A DNA stretch of 64,000 nucleotides. It comes from Gallibacterium salpingitidis. Lineage in GTDB: Bacteria > Pseudomonadota > Gammaproteobacteria > Enterobacterales > Pasteurellaceae. Below, in pieces: positions 1 through 9,907 of the stretch. Position 1 is the first letter of the stretch, and every line of letters starts with the position of its first letter. Location: NCBI RefSeq assembly GCF_001678495.1, contig NZ_JTJL01000003.1:1-64000 (forward strand), in the 5' to 3' direction. A program made the translations under genes and the position numbers. The notes below the pieces were generated by a model. That model made no database searches, had not been told where the DNA came from, and saw nothing but the letters and a program-made list of their open reading frames with translations.

Positions 1-73
1 TTTAGGGCGAAACCTAAATTTAGATAAGAAATAATTTAGCTAAAAGTTTTATAATTGATTTTATAAACTGAAT

Positions 74-90
74 GGAGTAATACTTACTCC
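74..90 (-). terminator. Weak hairpin downstream of yeiH
   Basis: GGAGTAA and TTACTCC form a 7-bp stem with a 3-nt loop just past the yeiH stop. On the minus strand only a poor T-run follows, so terminator activity is doubtful. Nothing else is visible in bases 1-99. Confidence 0.3.
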
Positions 91-99
91 ACTTTTCTG

Positions 100-1113
100 C
101 TATACAAATAATGCTTGGCTGACTAAATTAATCAGGAAACCCCCAATCGACAACCAGAAGAAAACAATTAATCCTAGCACTAAAGGTTTCGCACCTGCTT
201 TTTTAATCGCATCAATATGAGTTGTTAGACCTAATGCCGACATTGCCATCATTAATAAAATAGTATCTAGTTCAACCAACCAATGAGTAATGACAGCGGG
301 AATAATTGGGAAAGAGTTAACAATCGCCACCACAATAAACCAAACAGCAAACCAAGGAATATTAATTTTTCTTGCCTGTGAAGTAGATTGTTCACGACTT
401 AAGAAATAAGAAAGCCCTAATAAGAATGGTGCCAACATCATCACCCGAATCATCTTAGTGATTACCGCACTATCCGCAATCTGATTATTAATATTTTGTC
501 CCGCTGCATAGACTTGAGCCACTTCGTGTACGGTCGAGCCAATATAGATACCAAATTGATATTCGCTCAAATACGCATTTAGCCAGGTGTATAAAATAGG
601 ATAAACAAACATTGCAATGGTGCCAAAAATAACCACAGTCGCGATAGCAACAGACACCTTATGCGATTGCGCTTTTACCACTGGTTCTGCCGCCATTACC
701 GCAGCTGCACCACAAATACTCGCGCCGGTTGCACATAATAAAGTCGTTTCACGATCAATCTTCAACCATTTCATACCTAACCAACAGGTAATAAAAAAGG
801 TAGAAAGCAACATTACAGCATCAGTCGCAATAGCATTAAAACCGACGGAATCAATTTGCTGAAAAGTAATACGAAAACCATACAGAATAATCCCTGCACG
901 CAATAAAATGCCTTTCGAGAAATTAACACCTTCGTGAGAAACATCTGCAATTTTGGGGTAAATAGAATTACCAACCAACATTCCAATAAGAATGGCAAAG
1001 GTTAAAGCACTAATGCCTAAAGATTGCCCAACTCCAAAATAAGTTAATGTGAAAGCAACGGCAGTCACCACACCAGACAATAGTAGTCCCGGAAATAAAG
1101 CTTTAATATTCAT
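100..1113 (-). CDS. yeiH: YeiH-family putative membrane exporter
   Basis: A 337-residue, very hydrophobic inner-membrane protein with about ten predicted membrane segments spread over its whole length. The glycine-rich stretch near residues 120-145 (GASICGAAAVMAAEP) and the later GSTVHEVAQV segment are hallmarks of the UPF0324/YeiH family, often annotated as putative sulfate exporters; the true substrate is not known. It is transcribed away from uvrB. No clear ribosome binding site precedes the ATG at 1113, so the start is less certain than the family call. A short GGAGTAA/TTACTCC inverted repeat lies just past the stop codon (74-90). Confidence 0.85.
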   Translation of the reverse strand: MNIKALFPGLLLSGVVTAVAFTLTYFGVGQSLGISALTFAILIGMLVGNSIYPKIADVSHEGVNFSKGILLRAGIILYGFRITFQQIDSVGFNAIATDAVMLLSTFFITCWLGMKWLKIDRETTLLCATGASICGAAAVMAAEPVVKAQSHKVSVAIATVVIFGTIAMFVYPILYTWLNAYLSEYQFGIYIGSTVHEVAQVYAAGQNINNQIADSAVITKMIRVMMLAPFLLGLSYFLSREQSTSQARKINIPWFAVWFIVVAIVNSFPIIPAVITHWLVELDTILLMMAMSALGLTTHIDAIKKAGAKPLVLGLIVFFWLSIGGFLINLVSQALFV

Positions 1114-1150
1114 TTTTGATTTATCTAATAAATTAATGTTATAAGAAATT

Positions 1151-1208
1151 ATAACTCGTTATATAACGGAATTCCATTGTGGTTAACCGCAATGTGGCGT
1201 AATACGCC
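1151..1208. promoter_or_regulatory. Stacked palindromes between yeiH and uvrB
   Basis: The 157-bp divergent intergenic region holds several dyads. CATTGTGGTTAACCGCAATG (1175-1194) is a 20-bp inverted repeat with one non-matching pair. TGGCGTAATACGCCA (1195-1209) is a perfect 7-1-7 palindrome directly abutting it. GTTATATAAC (1158-1167) is a third. They sit where operators for either gene would lie. No LexA box (CTG-N10-CAG) was found, although uvrB is an SOS gene in E. coli. Confidence 0.5.
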
Positions 1209-1230
1209 AATATCGGTCAACACTAAAATA

Positions 1231-1239
1231 TGCTAAAAT
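1231..1239 (+). promoter_or_regulatory. Extended -10 element for uvrB
   Basis: TGCTAAAAT matches the extended -10 form TG-N-TANAAT, about 30 bp before the uvrB start. No good -35 is visible, which extended -10 promoters tolerate. Confidence 0.45.
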
Positions 1240-1270
1240 CGCGTGTCAAATTTTCTCAGCCGATCTTGTT

Positions 1271-3304
1271 ATGAAAAAAAACAGTAAACCCTTTATTTTA
1301 CATTCCGATTTTAAACCTTCCGGTGATCAACCTGCAGCAATCGCAAAACTGGTAGAAAATTTAAATGATGGTTTAGCGCATCAAACGTTGCTCGGCGTAA
1401 CCGGTTCAGGAAAAACCTTTACCATTGCTAACGTCATTGCGCAATTAAATCGTCCAGCAATGATTTTTGCCCCAAATAAAACCTTAGCAGCACAACTTTA
1501 TGCTGAAATGAAAGCCTTTTTCCCCGAAAATGCAGTGGAATACTTTGTTTCTTATTATGATTATTACCAGCCAGAAGCCTATGTTCCTGCTAGCGATACC
1601 TTTATCGAAAAAGATGCTTCCATTAATGATCAAATTGAACAAATGCGTTTATCGGCAACAAAATCCTTTTTGGAACGACGTGATACGATTGTAGTCACCT
1701 CTGTTTCGGCTATTTATGGCTTAGGCGATCCAGACTCTTACCTAAAAATGATGCTGCACTTACAAACCGGTGATTTAATCGATCAGCGACAAATTCTCTC
1801 TCATTTGGCAGCACTACAATACACGCGTAATGATCAAGCTTTCCAACGCGGTACTTTTCGCGTACATGGCGATGTTATTGATATTTTCCCTGCTGAATCT
1901 GACGATGTTGCCTTAAGAGTTGAATTATTTGATGAAGAAATCGAACGTTTAAGTCTGTTTGATCCATTAACCAATCATTCGTTAGGGGCTGTTCCTCGTT
2001 ATACGGTTTATCCGAAAACCCACTATGTCACTCCGCGCGAGAGAATTTTAGAAGCGATTGAGCAAATCAAAGTAGAATTAGCAGAACGTCGCGAATACTT
2101 TATTAAAGAACATAAATTACTCGAAGAACAACGTATTACGCAACGCACTCAATTTGATATCGAAATGATGAATGAGCTAGGCTATTGTTCAGGTATCGAA
2201 AATTACTCCCGCTATCTTTCTGGTCGTAAAGAGGGTGAACCACCACCGACCCTGTTCGATTATATTCCAAGCGATGGTTTACTGATTATTGATGAATCTC
2301 ACGTTACCGTACCGCAAATCGGCGGTATGTATCGTGGCGACCGCTCTCGTAAAGAAACTCTCGTAGAATACGGATTTCGTTTACCATCTGCATTAGATAA
2401 CCGCCCATTGCGTTTTGAAGAATTTGAGCGCTTAGCGCCACAAACAATTTATGTTTCTGCGACTCCGGGGCCTTACGAGTTAGAAAAATCTGGTGATGAA
2501 ATTATTGATCAAGTGGTACGCCCTACCGGATTATTAGATCCTGAAATTGAAGTGCGTCCTGTCGCGACACAAGTCGATGATTTACTCTCCGAAATCCGTT
2601 TACGAGTGGAAAAAAATGAGCGGGTTCTCGTTACCACTTTAACGAAAAAAATGGCAGAAGATCTTACCGATTACCTAGCAGAACATGGCGTATTGGTACG
2701 TTATCTTCACTCCGATATTGATACTGTTGAACGAGTCGAAATTATTCGTGATTTACGTGCTGGGGAATTTGATGTGTTAGTCGGTATCAACTTATTACGT
2801 GAAGGATTGGATATGCCAGAAGTTTCCTTGGTCGCGATTTTAGATGCTGATAAAGAGGGTTTTTTACGTTCCGAACGTTCTCTAATTCAAACGATTGGTC
2901 GTGCGGCACGTAATTTAGCCGGTAAAGCAATTTTATATGCCGATCATATTACCCCTTCAATGCAGCGAGCAATTGAAGAAACCGAACGCCGCCGCCAAAA
3001 ACAACAAGCTTACAATGAAGAACATGGTATTGTGCCAAAAGCCTTAAATAAGAAAATCGGTGAAATTTTGGATATTGGACAAAGCCCAAATCAAAAAGGT
3101 AAAAAACAACGGGTTAATAAAGCGGCTGAACCGCAAGCAAGTTATGCACCGTTGGATAATGCTAAAGATCTGCAAAAAGAGATCAAACGCCTTGAACAAC
3201 AAATGTATAAGTTTGCCCAAGATCTGGAGTTTGAAAAAGCGGCACAAACACGCGATCAATTGCACGCTCTACGGGAACGTTTTATGCAATTACAGGGGGA
3301 TTGA
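1271..3304 (+). CDS. uvrB: UvrABC excinuclease subunit B
   Basis: A 677-residue protein of normal UvrB length. UvrB is the ATP-driven damage-verification subunit of nucleotide excision repair, working with UvrA and UvrC. Visible motifs are the Walker [13 protein letters not shown] near residue 41, the beta-hairpin region [12 protein letters not shown] near 95, the DESH helicase motif, the SATPGPYE motif, the helicase motifs [30 protein letters not shown] and QTIGRAARN, and a C-terminal UVR coiled coil (ELEKEIKRLE-like; here [29 protein letters not shown]) that contacts UvrC. It is a single-gene transcription unit closed by a strong terminator. Confidence 0.98.
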   Translation: MKKNSKPFILHSDFKPSGDQPAAIAKLVENLNDGLAHQTLLGVTGSGKTFTIANVIAQLNRPAMIFAPNKTLAAQLYAEMKAFFPENAVEYFVSYYDYYQPEAYVPASDTFIEKDASINDQIEQMRLSATKSFLERRDTIVVTSVSAIYGLGDPDSYLKMMLHLQTGDLIDQRQILSHLAALQYTRNDQAFQRGTFRVHGDVIDIFPAESDDVALRVELFDEEIERLSLFDPLTNHSLGAVPRYTVYPKTHYVTPRERILEAIEQIKVELAERREYFIKEHKLLEEQRITQRTQFDIEMMNELGYCSGIENYSRYLSGRKEGEPPPTLFDYIPSDGLLIIDESHVTVPQIGGMYRGDRSRKETLVEYGFRLPSALDNRPLRFEEFERLAPQTIYVSATPGPYELEKSGDEIIDQVVRPTGLLDPEIEVRPVATQVDDLLSEIRLRVEKNERVLVTTLTKKMAEDLTDYLAEHGVLVRYLHSDIDTVERVEIIRDLRAGEFDVLVGINLLREGLDMPEVSLVAILDADKEGFLRSERSLIQTIGRAARNLAGKAILYADHITPSMQRAIEETERRRQKQQAYNEEHGIVPKALNKKIGEILDIGQSPNQKGKKQRVNKAAEPQASYAPLDNAKDLQKEIKRLEQQMYKFAQDLEFEKAAQTRDQLHALRERFMQLQGD

Positions 3305-3357
3305 TTTTAGGCTTAACGAACAAAAGTGTGGAATTTTTTGCACATTAAGCCCATAAA

Positions 3358-3390
3358 AAAACCGAGTGGTTACCCACCCGGTTTTCTATT
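3358..3390. terminator. Bidirectional terminator, uvrB / adhesin
   Basis: AAAACCG-a-GTGG, loop TTAC, CCAC-c-CGGTTTT gives an 11-bp stem with one A/C mismatch, flanked by A-run and T-run. It lies between the convergent uvrB and adhesin genes and can serve both. Confidence 0.85.
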
Positions 3391-3425
3391 TATATCGTCT
3401 ATTTAACGTTGTTGTTACTTAGCTA

Positions 3426-6400
3426 TTATTTCCATTGGAAACCAACGCCTGCGCCAACACCGAATCTACCGCTGCTATCTGATGAACCGCTAACTTTGAA
3501 GATAACTTTACCGTTATCAGAAAGTCTTGAGTAACCTAACGCAACAGAGTTTTCACCGCCGTAAGAACCGCCAGCAACTGCGATAGAGTTATAACCCGCT
3601 ACACCGGCTTGCGGTAAGTTAGCTGTAGCAATTGCTCCAGCGATACCAGCACGTAAGCGTTTATCCATCTTGTTAACTTTGCTTTCTAAGTTAGATACAC
3701 GAGTATTCACTTGATAACCTAACTCTTGCATTTGTTTCAAGTTCACAGCGTCAGTTGGGTCTTTCGCATCAGCAACACCGGTTACACGAATACCGTTAAC
3801 GTTCAACGCAGTTTCGCTGCCTTTATATTGATCTTGACGAACAACAGAAAGTTTCGCGTTATCAGTACCGTTAGTTAAGGTTACAGTTTCGAGAACAAGG
3901 TTCTTACTCATATTAACGCTATAAATGCTTTGGCCATTTTCGCCTTTAGTTTCATCAACGCTAATATTTCCACCGCTAGAACCATTATTCACTTCAGAGC
4001 GAACTTCTTTCAACGCACCGTCAATAGTATCTTTTGTTGTACCGCCGATACCTTTGACTTTACCATTATCGTCAGTTTCCATACCTAAGACTTTCGCAAT
4101 TTGTCCGCCGTTAACCGCATCTTTACTATCGTTCGTGATGCCGCCATCTTTCACGTTAGTGACTTTTTGGTTACCTGCGTCAATACCGTCTCTAGTAATT
4201 GATGGAGCATTGTTGTCTTTCGCTACTGTACCATCTTCATTGATAGTAACAAAACTTACACCTTTACCATCTACTTGTAAGCCTGCTGTATCTGACTCTT
4301 CAAAGATTGCACTCTTCAAGTTTCTGAGGTCTTCAGCGAGTTTAACAGTAAGTTCTGCTTTTTCTGCATTAGTTTCTACAGTAATATTATCTGCTGCGGT
4401 ACCACCTGTTACAGAACCTTCACCCTTGATAGTTACTTTAGTACCTAACGGACTATGAACAACATCCCCAGAGTTACCAGCAAAGTCTAAACCAGCTTGT
4501 GCAACAGCTTGTAAGTCGCCGAGGTTAACTGCATGATTTAGCTCTAAACCAGATTTAGTGAGTAAGCCACCGTTACCATCTTTATTGTCACCAGCAATTG
4601 CTTTTTGTGCTGCATCTTTGTGAATAGCTTGTGGGTTAGTTGGATTAGCTGCACCATCCTTATTATCAGCATCACCATTTAATCCTAACGCACTCTTCAC
4701 ATTGGCTAAGGTCATTGTTGAACCATCACCAACTTGTACAACTACATCAGTATCAGCAACATCAACAACTTCTTCATCAGCATTTTTATATGTGCCATCA
4801 TCTTGTTTAAAGAGTTGTTCTAACACTTGATTTCCATTTTTAGTAACATAATGCGCATAACTTACTGGAATAGCGCCATTATCAATTGCACTATTCGCAA
4901 CAGCGCTGTTATCAGTAGAAATCTTAATCTCACTACCAGTTTGATCAAGTTTGATATGCTTACCAGCAACTAGTGTTAAACCATTTTGTCCAGGTTGAAC
5001 GCGATATGGATCTTCAGAAGTATCTTTAGTTACTGAGCCACCATCAGCTTTAACACCAATTGTCCAACCAGCTTGAACCATATTGTTTACAGCTTGTAAA
5101 TCTTTAATATTTACTGCTGCTGTTGGTGAGTTTTCTGCAGCACCATTTAATGCGTCTGTGAAGCTATCAACATTTTGCTTAGTGATATCTTTTAGATCTG
5201 TTACGTTAGCAAGATTATCAACAGCATTTGAATCTTCCTCAGTGATTGCACTCTTCACACCAGTTAATTTCACATCATTAGTTCCATCCGGACTAAAGAG
5301 TTTTACTCCAGTAATTTCAGTAGTCTCTACTCCATCGATTTTGTTTCCATCATCATCAACTTTGTAGAAAGCATCATCAAATTTAGCCACTTTATCACCA
5401 TTCTCAGTAACATAATATGTTGGAGAAGCCACATTATTAATTGTTACTGTGTGTTCAGTACCTTTTTCATTAGAAGTTACAGAAACATGAGTATTGGCAC
5501 CATCTTGAATGATAACTTTATCACCAAGTTCTACTCTTGAAGCATTATCGCCATTTGATTGTAAATCAAAACCTCTTTCAGTTAATGTTGTATCTAACTT
5601 TTCGATAGCATTATCAACATACTCTTTATTTGCTGCACTAGCCTTGTCTGTTGGAGTAGCAACATTGGTGATTTCTTTACCGCCGTTATTCAAGCCTTTA
5701 TTAGTCAAGCTAACAGCATTTCCACTTGTTGGAGTAATAGTTACACCACTGCTATCCACTTTAGTTGAACTTGCTGCGTTATCTTTCGTAAATGTCGCTT
5801 CTTCTAAAGCTTGTAGTTTCTTCGCTAACTCAATAATAAGTTGGTTATTAGTAGCATCTGCAGTAACGCGGATATTACCTGCTGCATTAGCCACTCCAGC
5901 AAAGTTAGTGTCAGTTATTGTACCAGCGCCAACAATACCTAATGATTGACTTAATGCTCTATGAATTGAAACATTTGCTGTATTTCCAGTAAAGTTCAAC
6001 CCTGCTTGAGCAACGGCTTGTAAGTCGCCTAAAGTAGCTGCATAACCAAGGTTTGCTCCACTTAGAGTTAATAAACTACCAACTGCTGTATCAGCATTCT
6101 CTTTAGTAATTGCTGTTCCTTGTGCTGTTGAATCAATTAAATTAGACAGACCAGATTTCAAGTTCTTTAATTTAATTGGTGTACTTGTACTATTACCATC
6201 CCCTACTAATGCAAGTTCTGAATTACCATCTGGAACATTTGATGCACTTAAACTAGTATATCTAACTGGACCTGCAACACCATTTTGAAGATCACCAATA
6301 TTGCCTTTCAATGTTGCAAATGCACCGCTGATAGTTGTTGCCCCTGTAATACCTGCAATAGTGCCATTTACAGAAAGTGTGCCATCATTTGCAATGTCAA

Positions 6401-8259
6401 AATCACTACCTAAAATATTAGTCTTCAGGTTGCTTAACACAGTATAGAGTTGACCACCATTAACTACTTGTTTTGAACCATTTTTAATATCACCATCTGC
6501 TACACCACGAATTTTCTTATCATTTAATTTCAATGAATCATCATAAAGTGTAAGCGTAATAGAATCATCTCCTCTGCTAATAGAAGTAATACCTGTCAAC
6601 TTATTATTTAAAGCATAATTAACAACACCATTAGCTCCAGTAGTAATCGTAATATTTTCGTCACCATTAAAGGTTAAACCAGTATCTAAAGTTGTTTCTT
6701 TAGCAGTAGTTTCCGTACCTGCTTTATATTTCAACTTCGCACCAGTGGTAACATATTGTTGAACTGCATATGCAGTAGCTAACTGGCCATCAGTATTTGT
6801 AGCTGAACCAATTGCAGCAGCTGTTTCAGCACGATTATTTGCTGCCTCAATCAATCGATTAATTGCCGTTAGTGCATTTAATGGAGCATCAACTGAAGTA
6901 GAACCTTTCACTGCTGTTGCAAAAGTAAACTTAGATTCATCTAATGTTCCATTATTACCGCTACTCATTGCACCACCAAGTTTTGTGACTAATGCTTTAT
7001 ATTGTTCAACATTAACCGCATCAGTATCAGCAGTACCTTTTGCCACGTTAATAATCTTATTGTTACCGTTGTCTAATCCAGTATTACTTAAAATAACTGA
7101 TTGACCGCTTCCGGCAAATGTAAGTTGCGAAGCAGTAAGAGTTGCTGCTGGAGAACCTGCTGTTGAACCAGTAGCAATATTTACACTATCTTTATTAATG
7201 GTAGTATGTTGACCTTCAGTATCTCCAACGAACTGAGCAGAAGTTAAATTGGTAAGTACAGGATTTAAGCTAATTGTAGAATCAGTAATCTGAATATTAC
7301 TTCCTGCAACTAAATCAGCAGCTTTTAAGAAAGTCTCATCGAGTTTGTCTTTTAACCCAGAAAAATTAACTGCTACTTTGTAGCTATTACCTGTTAAACC
7401 TTCAGGTTCTGTTGATGTAACAGTAATATAACTATCGCCCTCACCAGCAGTTACTTTTGTCTTCGCGCCTGCAATTGCATCATATACAACATCTGAGGTA
7501 ACAACTTTTGTATCATTATCAGCAACAGCGGTGGCTTTGTTTAATGAAATAGTAATAGTTCCTGATGTTGCTGTTGTGGTGATATCCTTACCATCCCCAT
7601 TGATCGCTAAAGTTGTCGCCCCTGATATCGCTTGTTCTCCTCCAGAATTACCCCTAATCTTTGTAATTCTATTATCTATAGCTTCAGTAATTTGCTTGTT
7701 GAAGCTACTTTCTAATTTATTTTGAGTAATTATTCCATCATGAAGATCGTTTGTTTGAATAGAGCCATCTATAATTTTTGAGCTGTCAACAGCATCATTC
7801 TGAATCTTATTTTTGCTTACTGAATTATCAGCTAATTGAGTAGTACCTATCCCATTCTCTTTTACAGAAATTATAATATTATTATCTTGTCCTTTTGTTT
7901 CTACGGTAGAATTATCCCCAAGAATCCCAAGTGTATAGGTACTATGTTCTTTTTTTGGAGTTGCTGTACTCTGATTAGCCACAAATGTAGTTACAACTTC
8001 AGTAAATGTCTCCTTATTTTCACCAGTTTCTGGCTGTCCACCACCAGCCATCACAACATTTGAAGCACCCAATCCAACAAGCAATATTGTACCGGCAGTA
8101 GCTGCTGCTTTAGTTAGAGAATTCCCCCCCCCCATTGACAATTTCTACAGGGTTAGCATTTTTTTCAGATTTGGTCTTACCATGAGCCTTAGTAAGTTCT
8201 GATACCGCAATCCAAATTCCTTTTGAATGATCGAAAATTACGCGAAATATATGGCTCAT
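3426..8259 (-). CDS. Phase-variable trimeric autotransporter adhesin (frame OFF)
   Basis: A large Hia/Hsf/YadA-type trimeric autotransporter. The body, 3426-8141, is an open frame of 1571 codons: a Ser/Thr/Asn/Asp-rich passenger with repeated neck motifs (TDAVNVEQYK, KDAVNGGQ, TDAVNLKQMQ) and a C-terminal YadA-type anchor (VNKMDKRLRAGIAGAIATANLPQ, then a beta-barrel ending GVGFQWK). A module with NLGDLQAVAQAGL occurs twice (about 4300-4640 and 5790-6130 on the map). The true start is the ATG at 8259, which has AAGGAA six bases upstream and opens an extended signal-peptide region (MSHIFRVIFDHSKGIWIAVS). A G10 tract at 8124-8133 puts this leader out of frame with the hydrophobic signal core (TAGTILLVGLGASNVVMA). 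With nine G the whole gene reads through as 1610 residues. The last residue is Lys after Trp; most relatives end in an aromatic residue. Internal TTG/ATG starts at 8141/8135 lack a ribosome binding site. Confidence 0.93.
8110..8259 (-). other. ESPR leader peptide, frame as assembled
   Basis: In the sequence as given, translation from ATG 8259 yields 49 residues, beginning MSHIFRVIFDHSKGIW and including AVSELTKAHGK, then meets TAA at 8110-8112 just past the G tract. The conserved W-x-AVSEL and basic residues identify the extended signal-peptide region of large autotransporters. Confidence 0.85.
8124..8133 (-). repeat. G10 phase-variation tract
   Basis: Ten consecutive C on the plus strand (G on the coding strand) within codons 42-46 of the adhesin leader. 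The span from ATG 8259 to the stop at 3426 is one base too long for a multiple of three, so G9 (or G12) restores the frame. Slipped-strand mispairing at such tracts is a known phase-variation mechanism in Pasteurellaceae. Confidence 0.9.
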
Positions 8260-8279
8260 AAACCGTTCCTTTTTTGGTT

Positions 8280-8289
8280 ATATATAGCA
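8280..8289 (-). promoter_or_regulatory. Likely -10 region of the adhesin gene
   Basis: On the minus strand TGCTATATAT resembles an extended -10, 21 bases upstream of the ATG at 8259 (ribosome binding site AAGGAA at 8266-8271). No convincing -35 was identified. Confidence 0.45.
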
Positions 8290-8324
8290 TACAGCTACTA
8301 TACGATTGAAAAATATGACTTTGA

Positions 8325-8370
8325 CTTGAAGGAATTACGTCAATCGGCTTGAGGGAATTTCGTCAATCAG
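8325..8370. repeat. Two tandem 23-bp repeats upstream of adhesin
   Basis: CTTGAAGGAATTACGTCAAT (8325-) and CTTGAGGGAATTTCGTCAAT (8348-) begin two head-to-tail 23-bp units differing at three positions. They lie 40-85 bp upstream of the -10, a place where activator sites or promoter-spacing repeats sit. A CCGAT-AAA-ATCGG mini-hairpin follows at 8378-8390. Confidence 0.6.
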
Positions 8371-8612
8371 AGCCACTCCGATAAAATCGGGTAGAATGTA
8401 ACACTGAGATAAATTTATGTAAATAGTGAATTTTAAATTTAGTGATATTCTTCAAATTTTTTGCAAAAAAAGCCATTTACTTTATTTTTATCTATCTGTT
8501 TATTTTTTATAAAAAATCATTTTTAACAAGAAAAAGTACAAGTTTTTTGTTATTTTTTACAAGTATAAAACCGCTTAATGCATTGGTATTACTGGTTTTG
8601 ACAAAATCGCCT

Positions 8613-8621
8613 GGGGGGGGG
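8613..8621 (+). repeat. G9 homopolymer tract
   Basis: Nine G in an otherwise A+T-rich intergenic stretch, about 350 bp upstream of the adhesin start. It ends a meaningless 60-codon hydrophobic frame and is not clearly inside a gene. Confidence 0.8.
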
Positions 8622-9152
8622 TAATTTGTTTTAATTGTTACTATATTTTTAATTTATCGTTATCATAAACTGAATGAGAGGATGGATATTTTATCACCAA
8701 TTACAACTTTAAATATTTTAGCGAAATGATTAATTTTAAAATGTCAATTTGGTTAAATGGTGTTTAATTTTATCTTCAAATAACACTTAAATGTAACACC
8801 TAAGAGGTACAATTCTTTTTTATTAATCACCTAGATGACTATTAGCCTTTGCTTTGCGCTTGTTTTTACAATGATTTTTCAGCCAACAGAGATGTAGCAT
8901 TGATATGCCATAGTTTAAAAAGAATTTATTTCTTGTTACTAATTTGGTTCAAGATAAATTTCATTTGGAGTGAAAGTTCAGTCTATTTTTGCACTAAAAA
9001 ATAAATTTAGATTTCGTGGTGAAATTTATTTTATCGTTTGTGTTGGTTGGTGAGATTGGCTTATTTCGCGTAAGCGATCTTGTCTGGTGTATATTAAAGT
9101 TGGTGTTTGCTAGGAGTAGTTTTTGCTACTGAATTGAAGTGAATATTTGTAG

Positions 9153-9420
9153 CAAATGCTTTTGTTGTTATCGAAATGCGCGGGGTTATGCGTTTCACTG
9201 GCAGAGGGTACTGGAGATTTGAAAAACTAGACTTTTCAAAGGGTTAGAAAAAAAGTACTGGAATATCTGTGAAAATGTGAGTGTGTTAAATAAATTATAC
9301 TTGTTTGCTTTTATTGGGTTTAAATCTCCCCCCCCCCCTCTTTATTGCATTAAAGAGGGGGCCCTATCATCATTTGGATTAAGGATTGTGCTTTGTAGCA
9401 ATATCTTTTACCACTTCAAT
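9153..9420. repeat. Direct repeat, copy 1
   Basis: Begins CAAATGCTTTTGTTGTTATC and runs to CCACTTCAAT. It is nearly the same as copy 2 (9459-9745). It holds hairpin TTTGAAAA/TTTTCAAA (9218-9240) and hairpin CCCCTCTTTA/TAAAGAGGGG (9335-9360). A C11 tract (9328-9338) replaces the CCCCAACCCC of copy 2. An 18-base stretch with one arm of a hairpin present in copy 2 is missing here. Confidence 0.8.
9328..9338 (+). repeat. C11 homopolymer tract
   Basis: Eleven C inside repeat copy 1, partly forming the left arm of the CCCCTCTTTA hairpin. The equivalent site in copy 2 is CCCCAACCCC, so the run probably arose by loss of the AA interruption followed by slippage. Confidence 0.8.
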
Positions 9421-9458
9421 GAAGAACTGTGCTTTCGATATCTTTTACCACTTAATAA

Positions 9459-9745
9459 CAAATGCTTTTGTTGTTATCAAAATGCGCAGGGTTATGCGTT
9501 TCACTGGCAGAACCCTCTTCAAGATTGAAGAGGGTATGGGAGATTTGAAAAACTAGACTTTTCAAAGGGTTAGCAAAAAAGTGCTGGAATATCTGTGAAA
9601 ATGTGAGTGTGTTAAATAAATTATACTTGTTTGCTTTTATTGGGTTTAAATCTCCCCAACCCCTCTTTATTGCATTAAAGAGGGGGCCCTATCATCATTT
9701 GGATTAAGGATTGTGCTTTGTGGCAATATCTTTTAGCACTTCAAT
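9459..9745. repeat. Direct repeat, copy 2
   Basis: Second copy of the ~0.3-kb unit, offset by 306 bp at its left end and 325 bp at its right end. It keeps three hairpins: ACCCTCTTC/GAAGAGGGT (9-bp stem, around 9511-9534), TTTGAAAA/TTTTCAAA (9544-9566) and CCCCTCTTTA/TAAAGAGGGG (9660-9685). Conservation of the stems in both copies is more suggestive of a structured RNA or DNA element than of a coding region. Confidence 0.8.
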
Positions 9746-9907
9746 TGAGATTTGTGCTTGTGGTGATATCTTTTGTCCCTCAATGAAGAGCTGTACTTGC
9801 GGCGATATTTTTTGTCCTTCAATTAAAAACTGTGCTTTGTGATGATATCTTTTACTACTTCAATGAAGAGCTGTACTTTGTAGTGATATCTTTTACCACC
9901 TAAATAG
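9713..9907. repeat. Tandem array of 39-41 bp units
   Basis: Five head-to-tail units start at 9713, 9754, 9793, 9832 and 9873, with a core like GTGCTTTGTGGTGATATCTT followed by TTACCACTTCAATGAAGAGCT-type sequence. One complete and one truncated unit also close repeat copy 1 (9388-9453). The units differ from each other at several positions. There are no unique spacers, so this is not a CRISPR array, and 41 is not a multiple of three, so a peptide repeat is unlikely. Confidence 0.75.

Noticed and set aside
3925-5949. Several open frames on the plus strand opposite the adhesin (for example 3925-4458, 5083-5367, 5509-5949)
   Set aside because: They are antisense shadows of a repetitive, Thr/Ser/Val-rich gene, with no ribosome binding sites and no recognisable domains.
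8442-8624. A 60-codon hydrophobic frame ending at the G9 tract
   Set aside because: Biased A/T composition explains it; there is no credible start site, and adding or removing a G does not join it to a longer frame.
9277-9528. An 83-codon frame spanning the C11 tract and both repeat copies
   Set aside because: The corresponding frame is not conserved between the two repeat copies, and it has no start signal.
9713-9907. Possible CRISPR array
   Set aside because: The units are directly contiguous and degenerate, with no unique spacers of constant length and no cas genes.
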